This document shows positions 25,892 through 39,200 of a stretch of DNA of 64,000 nucleotides, piece by piece; the stretch's first letter is position 1; each line of letters opens with the position of its first letter. The notes under the pieces were generated by a model, which worked only from the letters and a program-made list of their open reading frames with translations, had not been told where the DNA came from and made no database searches. The DNA comes from Sipunculus nudus (taxonomy: Eukaryota; Annelida; Sipuncula; Golfingiida; Sipunculidae). The stretch spans positions 52,094,917-52,158,916 of the forward strand of contig CM049319.1 in assembly GCA_026874595.1 (NCBI GenBank). The letters are read 5' to 3'. A program made the translations under genes and the position numbers.

Positions 25892-28396
25892 AACAAGGGA
25901 CCCATGGGTCACAGCGCTCAGCTTAAGTTTGAAATTTTTGCAAATGCAAAATATTCTATTTTAATGTTTTTTCATTTATATAAGCATATGAGAAGCTAAG
26001 AGGAAAGAGGCCCTCCTACTTGGTTATAGTAAAGTTCTATATATATGATTGCAAACTAATACTCTGACAAGACTGTCATGGAGAAAAAGAGTAAAAGTTT
26101 TGAGATACTGTGATGCATATGAAAAATTTACAGATGGACAGGCCAGTGGACAGAATGGACTAATACCTTTATTTCACTTTCAAGGGAATAATGCATTTAA
26201 GTTTATATATAAGCCTATTACTTAAGCATATCCACTTTTTCCATTAAAATAGTTTTTATCTGATTAATTTTTTTATTTACAAGTTTTATAAATTTGTATT
26301 AAAAACACTGAAAATATAAGTTAAAATATTAGAATTCTAAGTTGCAATCATTATATATCCAGAGTGTAGCTCATATTGGGTCATATTATGCATACACATA
26401 TATTTTTATTATTTTTAAATCACAAATTTTTAAACTGAATTTACAAGAAAATAATGCCACAACATGGCATCTACAAGATTATTCCTTGAATCACTATTAA
26501 AAAGTTTTGCACACTGGAGTTTTCAGTACATGCTTAATCTTATTCACCGAAATAAAATAAAAGATTCAGTAAATTTGATAAAATAAAAACATCTTTTCAA
26601 ATAAAGTATACACACTGTTGGTTGAATGAGGGACAAACAATATCACTATGCTAATTACAATCTAAGCTATAATTTATTACTGGAATTAATAGTCAATTTC
26701 ACACCTGGTGAAGTTTTTACTCAAGTAAGGAATTACCTATCTGATGAACATCCACACTTTCATAGCAATACACCACTTTAAACATTGTAACCCTGGTGGT
26801 AAATACAAAATCTAAAATGTACCATTGCATAGCCAAGAATAAAATGAAATACAGAAAATTATAACATTCATCTATTTAATACACCATCTGGGGGGGGGGG
26901 GTGCAGGGCAGAGGGGAAGCCTGCTAGTAGTGGCCAAGCTGAGCCAAGGCAAGTTGCCTGGGGTGGGTTACATAATGCAAGTGAAGGCTGTACTACTAGT
27001 TGGGCTAGATGTAAACAACACTTGACATGGTGTACGAAAACTTGAATAAAAGCTACTCTTTTCAATCAATTCCTTTGAAATTTCAGATTTTAAAAGATTA
27101 AATCCTTATGTATATATGCTGTGAAAATTAAATCAACAGTGCTTACAGGGAAAAAACGTGCCAAAGTTGGACAAAATTTAAGGTGTTGATTTTTTATTTA
27201 TGCTAATAACTTGAAAAATTTGCAAAATTCAGATCTAATTTTGGGTAAAAAATTGAATCTTGATTAAATAAAGTTATATTCCTGAAAAAAAGTCTCCAGC
27301 TTCAACAATTCTCATCTTAGGTGAGTAAATATATTTCTTGATTTTTTAAAAAGTGCATTATGTTTGGGCCCATTACTTAAAAAAAATATGCAATACTGAC
27401 ATCATTTCTGGCATGTGCATAGTGAATGTATAGAAAAATATGTATATTATATATGATCAAAGTCAGATCAGTGGTTTTGATATTAGGCAGTCTTAAAGTG
27501 TAACAATGGGTTTTGAATGGAAAAGTAAAGTTTTTCATTAATATCTCGAAGGAATTAAGTCCTAGCGACCAAATTCTTGGCATGATAGGGGATTTTGGAG
27601 ACATCAAACTGTATGCAAAATTTAAGGAACTTAGAGCTGAAGCTCGGGAGCTGAGCTCTAGCAAACTGCATAACACTAGCTTGATGTAAACAATATGTGA
27701 CATGGTGCTTGACAACTTGAATAAAATCTACAGTTTTTGATCAACCGGTTTCAAATTTTTGGTGTTAACATTTGAAATGCCAACAAAAACATGCTTTGAA
27801 AATTAAATCCACAGCAGTTACAGGAAAAAAACATGCCATGGTCAAAGTTGGGCAAAATTTAAGGTACCAATTTTTTATTTTTGATAATATTTTAAAAAAT
27901 TTAAAAGATTTTGATCTAATTTTGGGTATACAATTTAATTTTGATTAATAAAAGTAATATTACTAGAAAAAAGTGCTTAGTTTTAACAAGTTTTGTGTTA
28001 AGTGATCAAATTTCTTTCCTGATTATTTACAAAATGCATTAAGTTTGGGCCCATAACTTTTTTTAATTATATAATACAGACCTAATTTCTGGCATGTACA
28101 CAGGAACTATATAGAAGATTATTTATGGTAAAAATGAGGAAAAACAGATGAGTGATTTTGATATTAGGCAGTCCTAAAGTTTGAAAATAGGTTTTTCCTT
28201 AATTTCTCAAAGGAACAAAGTCGCAAAGACCCAGTTTTCCGCTTGGTAGGAGATCTTGGGGACACCTAACATTATGCCGAATTTTGGATTCCTAGGTCTT
28301 ACGGTTTCAAAACTTGCCACATCTACGGACGGACAGACAGATGGACAATGGACCACGACTATAGCTCAGATGACTCATAGTCAGCTGAGCTAAAAA
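25892..28396 (-). mobile_element. Helentron-like element, AGCTCAGCTGA/GACCCATGGGTC family (2.5 kb)
   Basis: The plus strand begins TAACAAGGGACCCATGGGTC then ACAGCGCTCAGCTT and ends with the hairpin TAGCTCAGATGACTCATAGT / CAGCTGAGCTAAAAA. A GGACGGACAGACAGATGGAC stretch precedes the hairpin and a 12-bp poly-G run lies at about 26888. It matches 1826-3663 in reverse. No transposase or helicase ORF. Confidence 0.7.
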
Positions 28397-29099
28397 TTCT
28401 TTAAAATATTAGAAAGTTGCTAAATTTGCTTGAGAAGATGGCACCACATGACACATTCTGGACACCAAGGATGGGGTGGGGAAGGTCAATGCTTTACCAA
28501 CTTTTCCATTATTGAATGAATTTTCAAAGACAATCCTCCACACAAGCTGAAAAACTTACAACTCTGCCAATGTCAAATTGAAACTTCCATGCAAAATTTC
28601 TATTATACTATTTCCTAATGGTGTCCATGTTGAAAATATTAAAAAAAAATACCAATAATTCTATAAATTTGTATTCATCGAGCACTTAGGTAACTATACT
28701 CACCAAATCTCTAAACATAAAAGACAAATTTATATTCACCAATATACTTAGGTAACTATATCTACAGGGAGTATCTATTGTATTTATTCTCTAATCAGGT
28801 ATTAATTTCTACACAAGGTTGTACTTATACAGGAAACAATTTCACATTTTCTTTTTAATAAACAATTTATTGCAGAACTATAAACTATACAAGTTCCTGG
28901 CAGGCAATTTATGGTTATAAGTCTAGAGTCTGTTTCATCAAAGGATGTCCACTGAAATGTAGCAAAATTTTCATAAATTGGCAGAAAAGTTCAAGAAAGC
29001 ATTAATGAAAGAATGAGGCACAGGCTTAAATGAATAAATCTAAACCAAAGCCATATGATGTTAGAAGTTCAGTATCTGAGAAACACAAAAATTAAATGT

Positions 29100-29480
29100 T
29101 GGTTCTTGCCTACCCTTAAAGGGGCCAAATCACCTATTTGACCTTTATAAACTTTAAGTAATCCCTTTGAGTTTTATTAAAAAAATAGGCCAGAAATCAT
29201 GGATATAACTGCACATAGGCTGTATGTTTTGTTTAATCAACATGTTTATAATATGTGAGGGTCCACTGAAATACTCAAAACAAATTCAACATGGGCAGCT
29301 CTCAGCAAGTTAGATAAGCCAGAGCTTTGCAAATGGCTTTTTGCAACAAGAGACCTTTCTACCTCTGCATATATGCAACCTACCACCCTAGGTTGCATTT
29401 TTTCCCCGGATTTTCAACATATTGCTGTGTTTACAAACATGTTGTTGATAAACACGTTAATACATCTTTCACGAAAGCCT
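29100..29480 (-). repeat. Dispersed repeat, inverted relative to 47560-47945
   Basis: Shares GATAAGCCAGAGCTTTGCAA, GCAACCTACCACC and the flanking TTTATAAACTTTAAGTAATC-type block with the reverse complement of 47560-47945, though it is clearly diverged. Confidence 0.65.
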
Positions 29481-29994
29481 TGTAAGAAATTTTCACAACA
29501 AGAATAACTGTAAGATCATAAATATATACATAGAAATCAGAAAACCAGAAATCACATTTTTTTTTTTATTAAAGGTAGGTGAATGGGCACCTTTAATCCT
29601 GACATGCCACTTGCAACATCCAATGATTACTCTATACTCAATATGGCAGCCAAAATAAGTTATGTCAACATTTTTGCAAGGTAAGTCTCTCATAAGGAAA
29701 CTGAAACATGACAGGAAAGTACTCTGATGACAGTCTTATGGCAAGGAATTCACTGGGGAGAGTTTTTTGGTCATTTTAGATAGATATTTCCTAAGTTAAA
29801 GCCGGAGGAACACTCAGGGGCATGATAGTATGAGTACTAAAATTATCAAAAGAATTCAATGGGCACCCCTTGGTGGAACAGGCTAAAGTAAGGTCAACTG
29901 GGAACACCTGCCAAGTCTTGGTTATCCAGACAAAAAAGAACGCAGCACAGAGGACTGGACAGAACAACCAGAAAACAGAGAGAGGCAGCATGTC

Positions 29995-30200
29995 TCAGTT
30001 ACTTTTCAAGTCCAATATCTGAGAGCAGATTTGGCTCACATCGTCACTGGGAGGGGGCGAGACGCGATCATTGGAGCCGTATGATGACGTGGAACTGTCA
30101 CTGATCTCTGTGCGAAGACGTCCGGTTCCTGGCTGGTTACGACCTGCCCCTAGCAACGACTGTAACAGGTCGCAAATCTTTTTGAAGCGCCTAGAAGGCC
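29995..30200 (-). CDS. BRSK: BRSK exon L: C-terminal tail with proximal stop
   Basis: Two bases complete Gly and the exon reads [20 protein letters not shown], a Ser/Thr-rich stretch, then [16 protein letters not shown] and TGA at 29995-29997. PSRRFKK.CD.LQ..L matches the helix that closes KA1 in BRSK (PSRRFKRVVETIQAQL). The acceptor is AAAACAG. Inside the exon, GAT|GTGAGC at 30040/30039 is a phase-0 donor that could splice to the distal exon at 24132-24242. A candidate AATAAA on this strand lies at 29565-29570. Confidence 0.93.
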
Positions 30201-33200
30201 CTGTTTTTAAAGGAAGAAAAGTATATTAAATAACAATATTAAATGACAAATGGCTAAAATTTCTACACATTAGATATTTAAAAATAGAATAAAGTTAAGA
30301 TTATCCAACAGTGTTTTTTTTTCAGCCATTTCGGTGTTTCTTTGGTCATGTTTAGCCAACAGCAGGGATAGATATGAGAACTATAGGTGGCAATTTTTCA
30401 AACACAAGGGTGGCCTTAGCATTGAATTCATTAATTAAACAGATAAATTCACAAGAAACTCACAAGAAATGACACAGACAACCACGGACATGACTACAGT
30501 TGACCAACACAATGTGCCCCCCCCCCCCCCCATAATTAGGGATATAATTATATTATTTTAAACATCCAGTGAGAACAAACCTGATACAAGGGTGATGATA
30601 ATGGTGAACGTTGTGGCCTCTGTTATTTGCTCGCTCTTTGCCGGGAGAATGTCCACTTGGAAGCGAACATTACGTGAGAACATGGAGGTACCGCTGGAAC
30701 GACGGTACTCAGCACGGAAGCTAGTGGGTGATATGACACTGTGGTTGAGATCTGGGGTCTGAAAGCACAAAAATATTCATGATGAATAAATACAATTGAA
30801 CCTGTCTGAAAGACCACCTGTCAAAGAAGACCACCTGTGAATTAATATTGTTTTTGGCCAGCCAATGAATGGTTTAATATTACAGGTTGCACTGTGATAA
30901 TAATAGAAGTAAAACCCACTTTTCCCATGGGAGAAAGCCACTTTTAACATTAAAGATTTACAGTGCCATCGTTGTGCATATTTAAAGAATTTTCCTGGGA
31001 ATGACAAATTGTTCTTGTTAATATTAAGCTAGCACTCCAACTTAATTTCTTACAAAACAAGGGTTAATCCAAATGAAAATCTTAGTATCATGAATGATTA
31101 TTGCCTATGGGTTATGACACTCAGCTGAATTCAAGGACCCTTGAACAATGGGTTGAATGACTCCCAGAGTGCTCAATATCATGCATGCTGCCAGTAGTCC
31201 TTAGAAAATATGTTATAGCACCCTTATTTAGGGTATCCAAGAAGATTTTACCAGGAACCCAATGGATACTTAGTTTCTATGTCCAACTGCTACAATTTGT
31301 GTGTATCTGACTAACAGCTAGGGTACTAAAATAATTTTCTTTCACCATCATACAGAATATAGGTCACAGTAGCTTTTATTTCATGTTTCCTTTGAGAAGC
31401 TTTTACATGGACCTCCCTGCATCTTCATTAAATTAAACATAACTTCAAGAAATTAAGCAACACTGACCTAATTTTTGGTATTCATATAGGAAATGTATTG
31501 GAAATTATGCATATTAAACATGATAAAAAAAACAGAGCAGTGGTTTTGATATTTGGCAGTCATGAAGTGTAACAATGATTTTTTTTTCTGGAAAACGATG
31601 TGTTTTCCTTAAAATCTCAAAGGGAAACATAGTCCTAGTGACCCAATTTTCTGCATGGTAGGAGATATAAATTTAAATGTATGTTAAATTATGGAATAGT
31701 AGGTCCAAGGGTTAAAAAAACAAGTCTTGTTTAAGAGGGACAAAGGACCATGACTATAGCTCAATATAGTCAGCTGAGCTAAAAATGCATAAAAATTAAA
31801 AAAAAAATACAGGTGGCACCACCTCTCTGCAGGAAATTATAAAACACTCCATGATTAAAATGCATGGAAATAATTTGGTATTTAATGCATTAGTTATTCA
31901 GATACTGTAGCTTTTGTTTAAAATTTTTAATTATACAGGGGGATATTTTTGAGCCCAATAACTTGGAGAATATAGGTTGCAGTAACCTAATTTAAGGTTA
32001 CCTAGGAGATTTGTTATGGACTGCCATGGTTGTTTTGATAGAAGTTTCTAGATCCAGCCATTACAATTTGTGCCCTGTTAACTGTCAACTAGACAAGGGG
32101 TCAGATGGCCAGATAGATGAGCTAAACTATAAGCCCATGGGCCATTATACTCAGCTGAATTCAAGGAATGTTGAACAATGAGCAAAATGACTGCCAAAGT
32201 TTCCAAGGAGATTTTTCATTAGTCTCCCTGGATGTCAAGTAAGAAGATTCTAGGTTCAGCAGTTATGGTTTGTGCCATGTTAACAGATGACCACTTCATT
32301 TGAAGGTCTCATATATAGAGAAAAAAAGCCTATAAAAATTGAAACAAGGGACCCATGGGTCACAGCGCTCAGCTGTTATATATGATAAAAAAATATGATT
32401 TTGAAATGAGGCGCATGCTGGTTTTGTGTGGTAATAAATATAAGCCGTATGATGAGTTGTGGGTGTTTAGCTAATGTATGATTTTGATAGAATCTTTAGA
32501 GACAGGGAAGAGATTGATTTCATTTATTTTATTAACAAATGGAGCTCTATTGTCATACAGATTTTGACTTGGCCATATAACTTATAAGCAGCACATAAAA
32601 GATAAGAGTTTAACTATTTATTAAAATTAAATAACAAATATTGTGCCAAATATAATTTTTATCAAAAATAATAGGAGAATCATATGATTTTTAAAAAATA
32701 AAATATAACTGAAATGATTATTAAAATAATATTATAGAATATATTCATGAATGCATTCATGAATACATTTTGAAAGTATTTGCACAGGTATTCAAATACT
32801 TTCATTTTACCTGAATTCCCATTCTTATGCAAGAAATTTTATAATGGAGTACATATTCATATTCATATTCAAATACATTTGCAAAGTATCTGCACCATGT
32901 CTGGTATTTATTCAGTTTTAGCCAAACAATGATGTTGAGAATCCAAAATATAAACAAAGGACCCATGGTTCATGGCGCCCAGCTTAAGTTTGAAATTTTT
33001 GCAGATGAAAAATATGAAAAATATTCTATTGTAATGTTTTTCATTTATATAAGCATATGAGAAGCTAAGAGGAAAGGGGCCCTCCTACTTGGTTATTAGT
33101 TCTAAATATATGATTGCAAACTAATACTCTGACAAGACTGTCATGAAGGAAAACAGTAAAAGTTTTGAGATACTATGACGCATATGAAAAATTTACAGAT

Positions 33201-36200
33201 GGACAGGCAAGATGACAGAATGGACTAATACCTTTATTTCACTTTTAAGGGAATAATGCATTTTAGTTTATATATAAGCCTATTTTTTTGCATATCCACT
33301 TTTTCCATTAATAGTTTTTATCTGATTCAATTTTTTTATTTACAAGTTTTATAAATTTGTAATAAAAAAACTGAAAATATAAGTTAAAATATCAGAATTC
33401 TAAGTTGCAATCATTATATATCCAGAGTGTAGCTCATATTGGGTCATATTATGCATACACATATATTTTATTATTTTAAAATCAAATGTTTAAACTGAAT
33501 TTAAAAGAAAATAATGCCACAACATGGCATCTACAAGATTATTCCTTGAATCAATATTAAAAAGTTTTGCACATTGGAGTTTTAAGTACATGCTTATTTT
33601 TTATTCACCAAAAAAAAATAAAAGATTCAGTAAATTTATTAAAAAAAAGGGACCCTTGGGTCACGGCGCTCAGCTGTTATATATGATAAAAAAATATGAT
33701 TTAGAAAAGAGGCACATGCTTGTTTTGTGTGGAAATAAATATAAGCTATATTATGAGTTGTGGGTGTTTAGCTTATGTATGATTTTGATAGTATCTTTGG
33801 AGACAGGGAAGAGGATTGATTTCATTTATTTTATTAACAAATGGAGTGCTATTGTCACACAGATTTTGACTTGGCCATATAACTTATAAGCAGAACATAC
33901 AATATAAGAGTTTAACTATTTATTAAAAATAATTACAAATTGTGCCAAATACAATTTTTATTAAAAATAATAAGAGAATCGTATGATTTTTTAAAATAAA
34001 ATACAACTGAAATGATTATTAAAATAATATCAAAGAATATATTCATGAATGCATTCATGAATACATTTTGAAAGTACTTGCACTGGTATTCATATACTTT
34101 CATTTTTACCTGAATTCCCATTCTTATGCAAGAAATTTTATAATGGAGTACATATTAATATTCGTATTCAAATACATTTGCAAAGTATTTGCACCATGTC
34201 TGGTATTTATTCAGTTTTTACCAAACAATGATGTTGAGAATCCAAAATATACAAAATTCACACATTTAAATAAAGATCATAAGTACCTGGTTTTATGGCT
34301 TTTATTCATATTAAAAAAAATAAATGTAATATATTCATTTTGGACTAATTTCACATCAATGTACACACTAGACACAGCAGGAATCTAGATTAATATTATC
34401 AACTGCATCTTTGTCTATCATTAATTTCCTTCATATGATCCCTAATGATTAGTAATGAATAATATGATTTTTTTTTTATCATTCAATTGAACTGAAAAAT
34501 ACCATAGGTGACTGCACGGTGTTATTTGGAATATGTGACATTCTATCCATCGATACAAGATTCTTATATCATCAGTAACTGCAAGTTAATTTCCTGTTAT
34601 TATCAACTAACAAATTCCTTTTCTATTTTTCTTTAATTTGTTATTAAAAGCCAATAAAATTTTATTAATTTTATTGTTTATTGTTATGTTGTTAGTTAAA
34701 ACTACTAGATGAGTTGGGTTGGACACCTCGATCAACTGTGGCTGGCCATAAGCTGCCTGGCTGCCCCAGTGTATGCCTGGCGTCAAGTGTGCATAATTTG
34801 ATGAAAGGTCAACAAGGTCAACATACAGGTGACTCAAAAGGGGCTGGGGAGAGCTAAGGTCTGACATGGTCTCATAAAAACATTAATAAAAGCTACAATT
34901 TTTGGCCAATTTCTTTCAGCTTTCTAAACTAAAAAGCTGAAATCCTCATGTCTGCATGATATGAAAATTATATCAACAGTGCTCACAGGAAACAAACTTG
35001 CCATGGTCAAAATTTGTGAAAATTTAAGGTACTAATTTTATATTTATACTAATAACTTATAAAATTTGAAAAATTCAGAACTAATTTTGGGTATTCAATT
35101 GAATCTTGATTAAATAATGTTAAATCCCTGACAAAAAATCCCTAGCTTCAGCAATCCTCTTGTTAAGGGAGTAAATATATTTCTTGATTTTTTTACAAAG
35201 TGCATTATGTTTGGGCCCATAACTTAAAACAATTACGCAATACTGACATCATTTCTGGCATGTGCATAGAGAATGTATAGAAAATTATGTATATTATATA
35301 TGATTAAAGTCAGATCAGTGGTTTTGATATTAGGAAGTCTTAAGGTGTAACAATGGGTTTTTAATGGAAAAATGAAGTTTTTTATTAATATCTCAAAGGT
35401 ATTAAGTCATAGTGACCAAATTCTTGGCATGGTAGGGGATTTTGGAGACATCTAATTGTATGCCAAATTTTAGGAACGGAGAGCTGAAGCTGGGAAGCTA
35501 AGCTCTTGCAAACTGCATAACACTAGCTTGAAGTAAACAATATGTTACATGGTGCTTGAAAACTTGAATAAAATCTACAGTTTTTGATCAACTGGTTTCA
35601 AATTTTTGGTGTTAACAGACAAAATGCTAACAAAAACATGCTGTGAAAATTAAATCCACAGTACTTACAGGAAAAAAAGGTGTCATGGTCAAATTTGGGC
35701 AAAATTTTAGGTACCAAATTAATAATTTTAATATTTAAAAAAAATTAAAAGATTTTGATCTAATTTTGGGTATACAATTTTATTTTGATTAATTAAAGTT
35801 ATATTACTGGAAAAAAGTCCATAGCTTTAACATGTTTTGTGTTAAGTGATCAAATATCTTTCCTGTTTTTTTACAAAATGCATTATGTTTGGGCCCATAA
35901 CTTTTTTAAATTATATAATACAGACATAATTCCTGACATGTACATAGGAACTATATAGGGGAATATTTATGGTAAATATGAGGAAAAACAGATGAGTGGT
36001 TATGATATTAGGCAGTCCTGAAGTGTGAAAATAGTTTTTTAATAAAAAATTGAGGTTTTTCCTTAGTTTCTCAAAGGAACGAAGTCGCAAAGACCCAGTT
36101 TTTGGCTTGGTAGGAGATCCTGGGGACATCTAACATTATGCCGAATTTTGGATTCCTAGGTCTTACAGTTTCAAAACGTGCCACATCTACGGACGGACGG

Positions 36201-39200
36201 ACGACGGACAATGGACCACGACTATAGCTCAGATGACTTATAGTCAGCTGAGCTAAAAAATAAAATTATTTCTAATAAAGTATACACACTGTTGGTTGAA
36301 TGAGGGACAAACAATATCATTATGCTAATAACAATCTCAGCTATAATTTAATTACTGGAATTAATAGTCAATTTCACACCTGGTGAAGTTTTACTCTTCT
36401 GAAGTAAAGCATTACTTATCTGATGAACATCCACACTTAAATGTGCACTTTAATCCTTGTAACCCTGGTGGTACAATACAAAATCTAAAATTTAGCATAG
36501 CCTAGAATAAGAATGAATCAAATACAGAAAATAATAACATTCATCTAGTTTATGCACCATCTGCAGGGCAGAGGGGAAGCCTGCTAGTAGTGGCCAATCT
36601 GAGCCAAGGCAAGCTGCCTGGGGTGGGTTACATAATGCATGTGAAGGCTGTACTACTAGGTGGGCTAGATGTAAACAACACTCGACATACAGACTACGAC
36701 TATAGCTAAGATGACTTTTAGTCAACTGAGCTAAAAATTCAGGTGGCACCAAAGGTGTACAGGAACTGATGAAACACTCCATGATCAATATGCATGCTAT
36801 GTATCATGGTCATCAGTGCATTAGTTATTCAGATACTGGAGTTTTTGTTTTACATTTTTAACTAGAAAACATTTGCCAGGCACAATGTGTATCCGCCAAA
36901 GTCAAGAGTGGTACAGGTGGAGTAAGGGATGGATTGAGTGGTATGTCACACCACTCCTGAATATAGTCCACTAAAACTCTGAGAAAAGGGCATTAATTTA
37001 ATCAATAAAAACACCTGGCGCCACCTGTTTGGTTTATGAGAAATTTCTCCAAGAGGGATTGACATGCCAAATTTCAGACCCATATCTTGAACCATTCCTA
37101 AGATATGAGCAATTTTAACCCAAAGCAAATGTACAGATGGACACCACAGGAAAACAATTGCAGATGGCGCCTCCAGTCTTGAGTACAACATGGAGGAGTC
37201 CAAGATATACAGACATGCACAATTTCAGGCCAATATGGCACACCACTCCTAAGAAAAGAGCAGTAATTTATTCTAAGGAAATGGAAAGGTAAGTGGCGCC
37301 ACCTATCTGGTTTATGAAAAAAATTTCCAAGATGGATGGACATGCCAAATTTCAGACCAATACCTTGAATCACTTTGGAGATTTGAACAATTTCCACACA
37401 AAGCATACGTACAGATGGACACCACCAAAAAATGATAGCAGATGGCACCACCAGTCTTGAGTACAAGATGGAGGAGTCCATGATCCATGGATATGCACAA
37501 TTTCAGGCCATTACAGCAAATCATTCCTTAGAAAAGGGCATTAATTTATTCTACAAAAACAGAAAAGTAGGTGGTGCCACCTGTCTGTTTACAAGAGAAC
37601 TTTCCAAGATAGATGGACATGCCAAATTTCAGACCAATACCTTGAACCACTCCTGAGATATGAGCAATTTTTACCAAAAGCAAATATATGGATGGACGCC
37701 ATGTGAAAATTATTGCAGATGGCACCACCAGGCTTGTTTATGAGATGGTGTGGTCGAGGATCTATGAACATGCACAATTTCAACCCAATACATTGAAGAA
37801 CCACTAAGAAGAACAGATGGCAAATGCACAGATGGATGCTATGCAAAAGTATTGTAGGTGGCACCACCAGTTGTGATAACAAGATGGAGAGATCCAAGAT
37901 CTATGGACATGCTAACTTTCAGCTCAATACATTGAGCCACTCCTGAGATATTGGCTGTTATCTAAAAGACACCCAGATTCAGACTGCACAGAAAGGATTG
38001 CAGGTTGTGCCACCTGTCTTTGTTATACACAACAACATAGGTGAGGGAACAAGTATGCCAGGTTACGGAAAGACTGGTCAAAGGGTCTCGGACGAGTTCT
38101 CCAGAAATGAACACAATTTTTGTATCACATTTTTAATTATTTCGGGGGTAGTTATGAGCCCCATAGACCAGAGGATATGGGTAACAGAGACCTAATTTCA
38201 AAATTCCATGAAGACTTTTCATGGACCTCCCTAGATGTCAAGTATGAAGATTCTAGGTCAAGTGGTTACAATTTGTGCCCTGTTACAAGATGAGGTGTAT
38301 AGGTATGTTACAAGATGAGGTAAAAATATAGGTGGCGCCACCAGTCTGCAGGAAGTGATGGAACATCCCATGATCAATATTCATGCAAAGAATCATGGTG
38401 ATCAATACAGTAGTTTTCCAGATACTTGAGCTTTTGTATCAAATTTTGAATTATTCTGGGGGGTACTTCAGAGCACCATAGCTCAAAGGATATGGGAAAC
38501 AGAGACCTAATTTCAGGTTTTCAAGGAGATTTTTCATGGACCTCCCTGGATATTAAGTTTGAAGATTCCAGGTCAAGTGGTTACGATTTGTGCCCTGTTA
38601 ACAGATGACAGTTTCATTGCAGGTCTAGAAAAAAAAAAGAGAAAAAAATTTGTAAAAATTGGAAAAAATACAGGTGGAGCCACCAATCTGCAGGAAGTAA
38701 TGGAACATCCCATGATCAATATTCATGCAAAGAATCATGGTGATCAATGCAGTAGTTATTCAGATACTTGAGCTTTTGTATCAAATTTTGAATTATTCTG
38801 GGGGGTACTTATGGGGCGCCCCACAGCTCAAAGGATATGGGTAACAGAGACCTATTTTCAGGTTTCCAATGGACCTCTCTTGATGTCAAGTGAGAAGATT
38901 CCCGATCCAGCGGTTATGATTTGTGCCCTGTTAAAGGACGGCCAGACAGGGTGATTGCTATAGCTCAGATGACTTTCAGACAGCTGAGCTAAAAATAAAT
39001 TGTGAAGTGTCTTTCAAAATTTTGATATTATTGGTGACCACTGCTATTGCCTGGTATATTTTAATAGCCCACACAGAAGTTCACCATTCATCACCTGTCA
39101 AAATATTTACAGACACGTCTTGGCTTTCATGATCTGCATTCTTTTATCTTTGTTTTCATGGTTGTTTTATTTTCTCCTCTCAAAGAGAATATGATCAGTG

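Larger units (their letters stand above)
24243..30039 (-). other. Proposed long 3' intron of BRSK (distal isoform) / downstream region
   Basis: This stretch separates the proximal stop exon from the distal terminal exon. It holds a 2.5-kb Helentron-like element at 25892-28396, a dispersed repeat at 29100-29480, and otherwise AT-rich DNA at 24243-25890 and 28400-29100 in which no exon or RNA gene was recognised. Confidence 0.5.
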
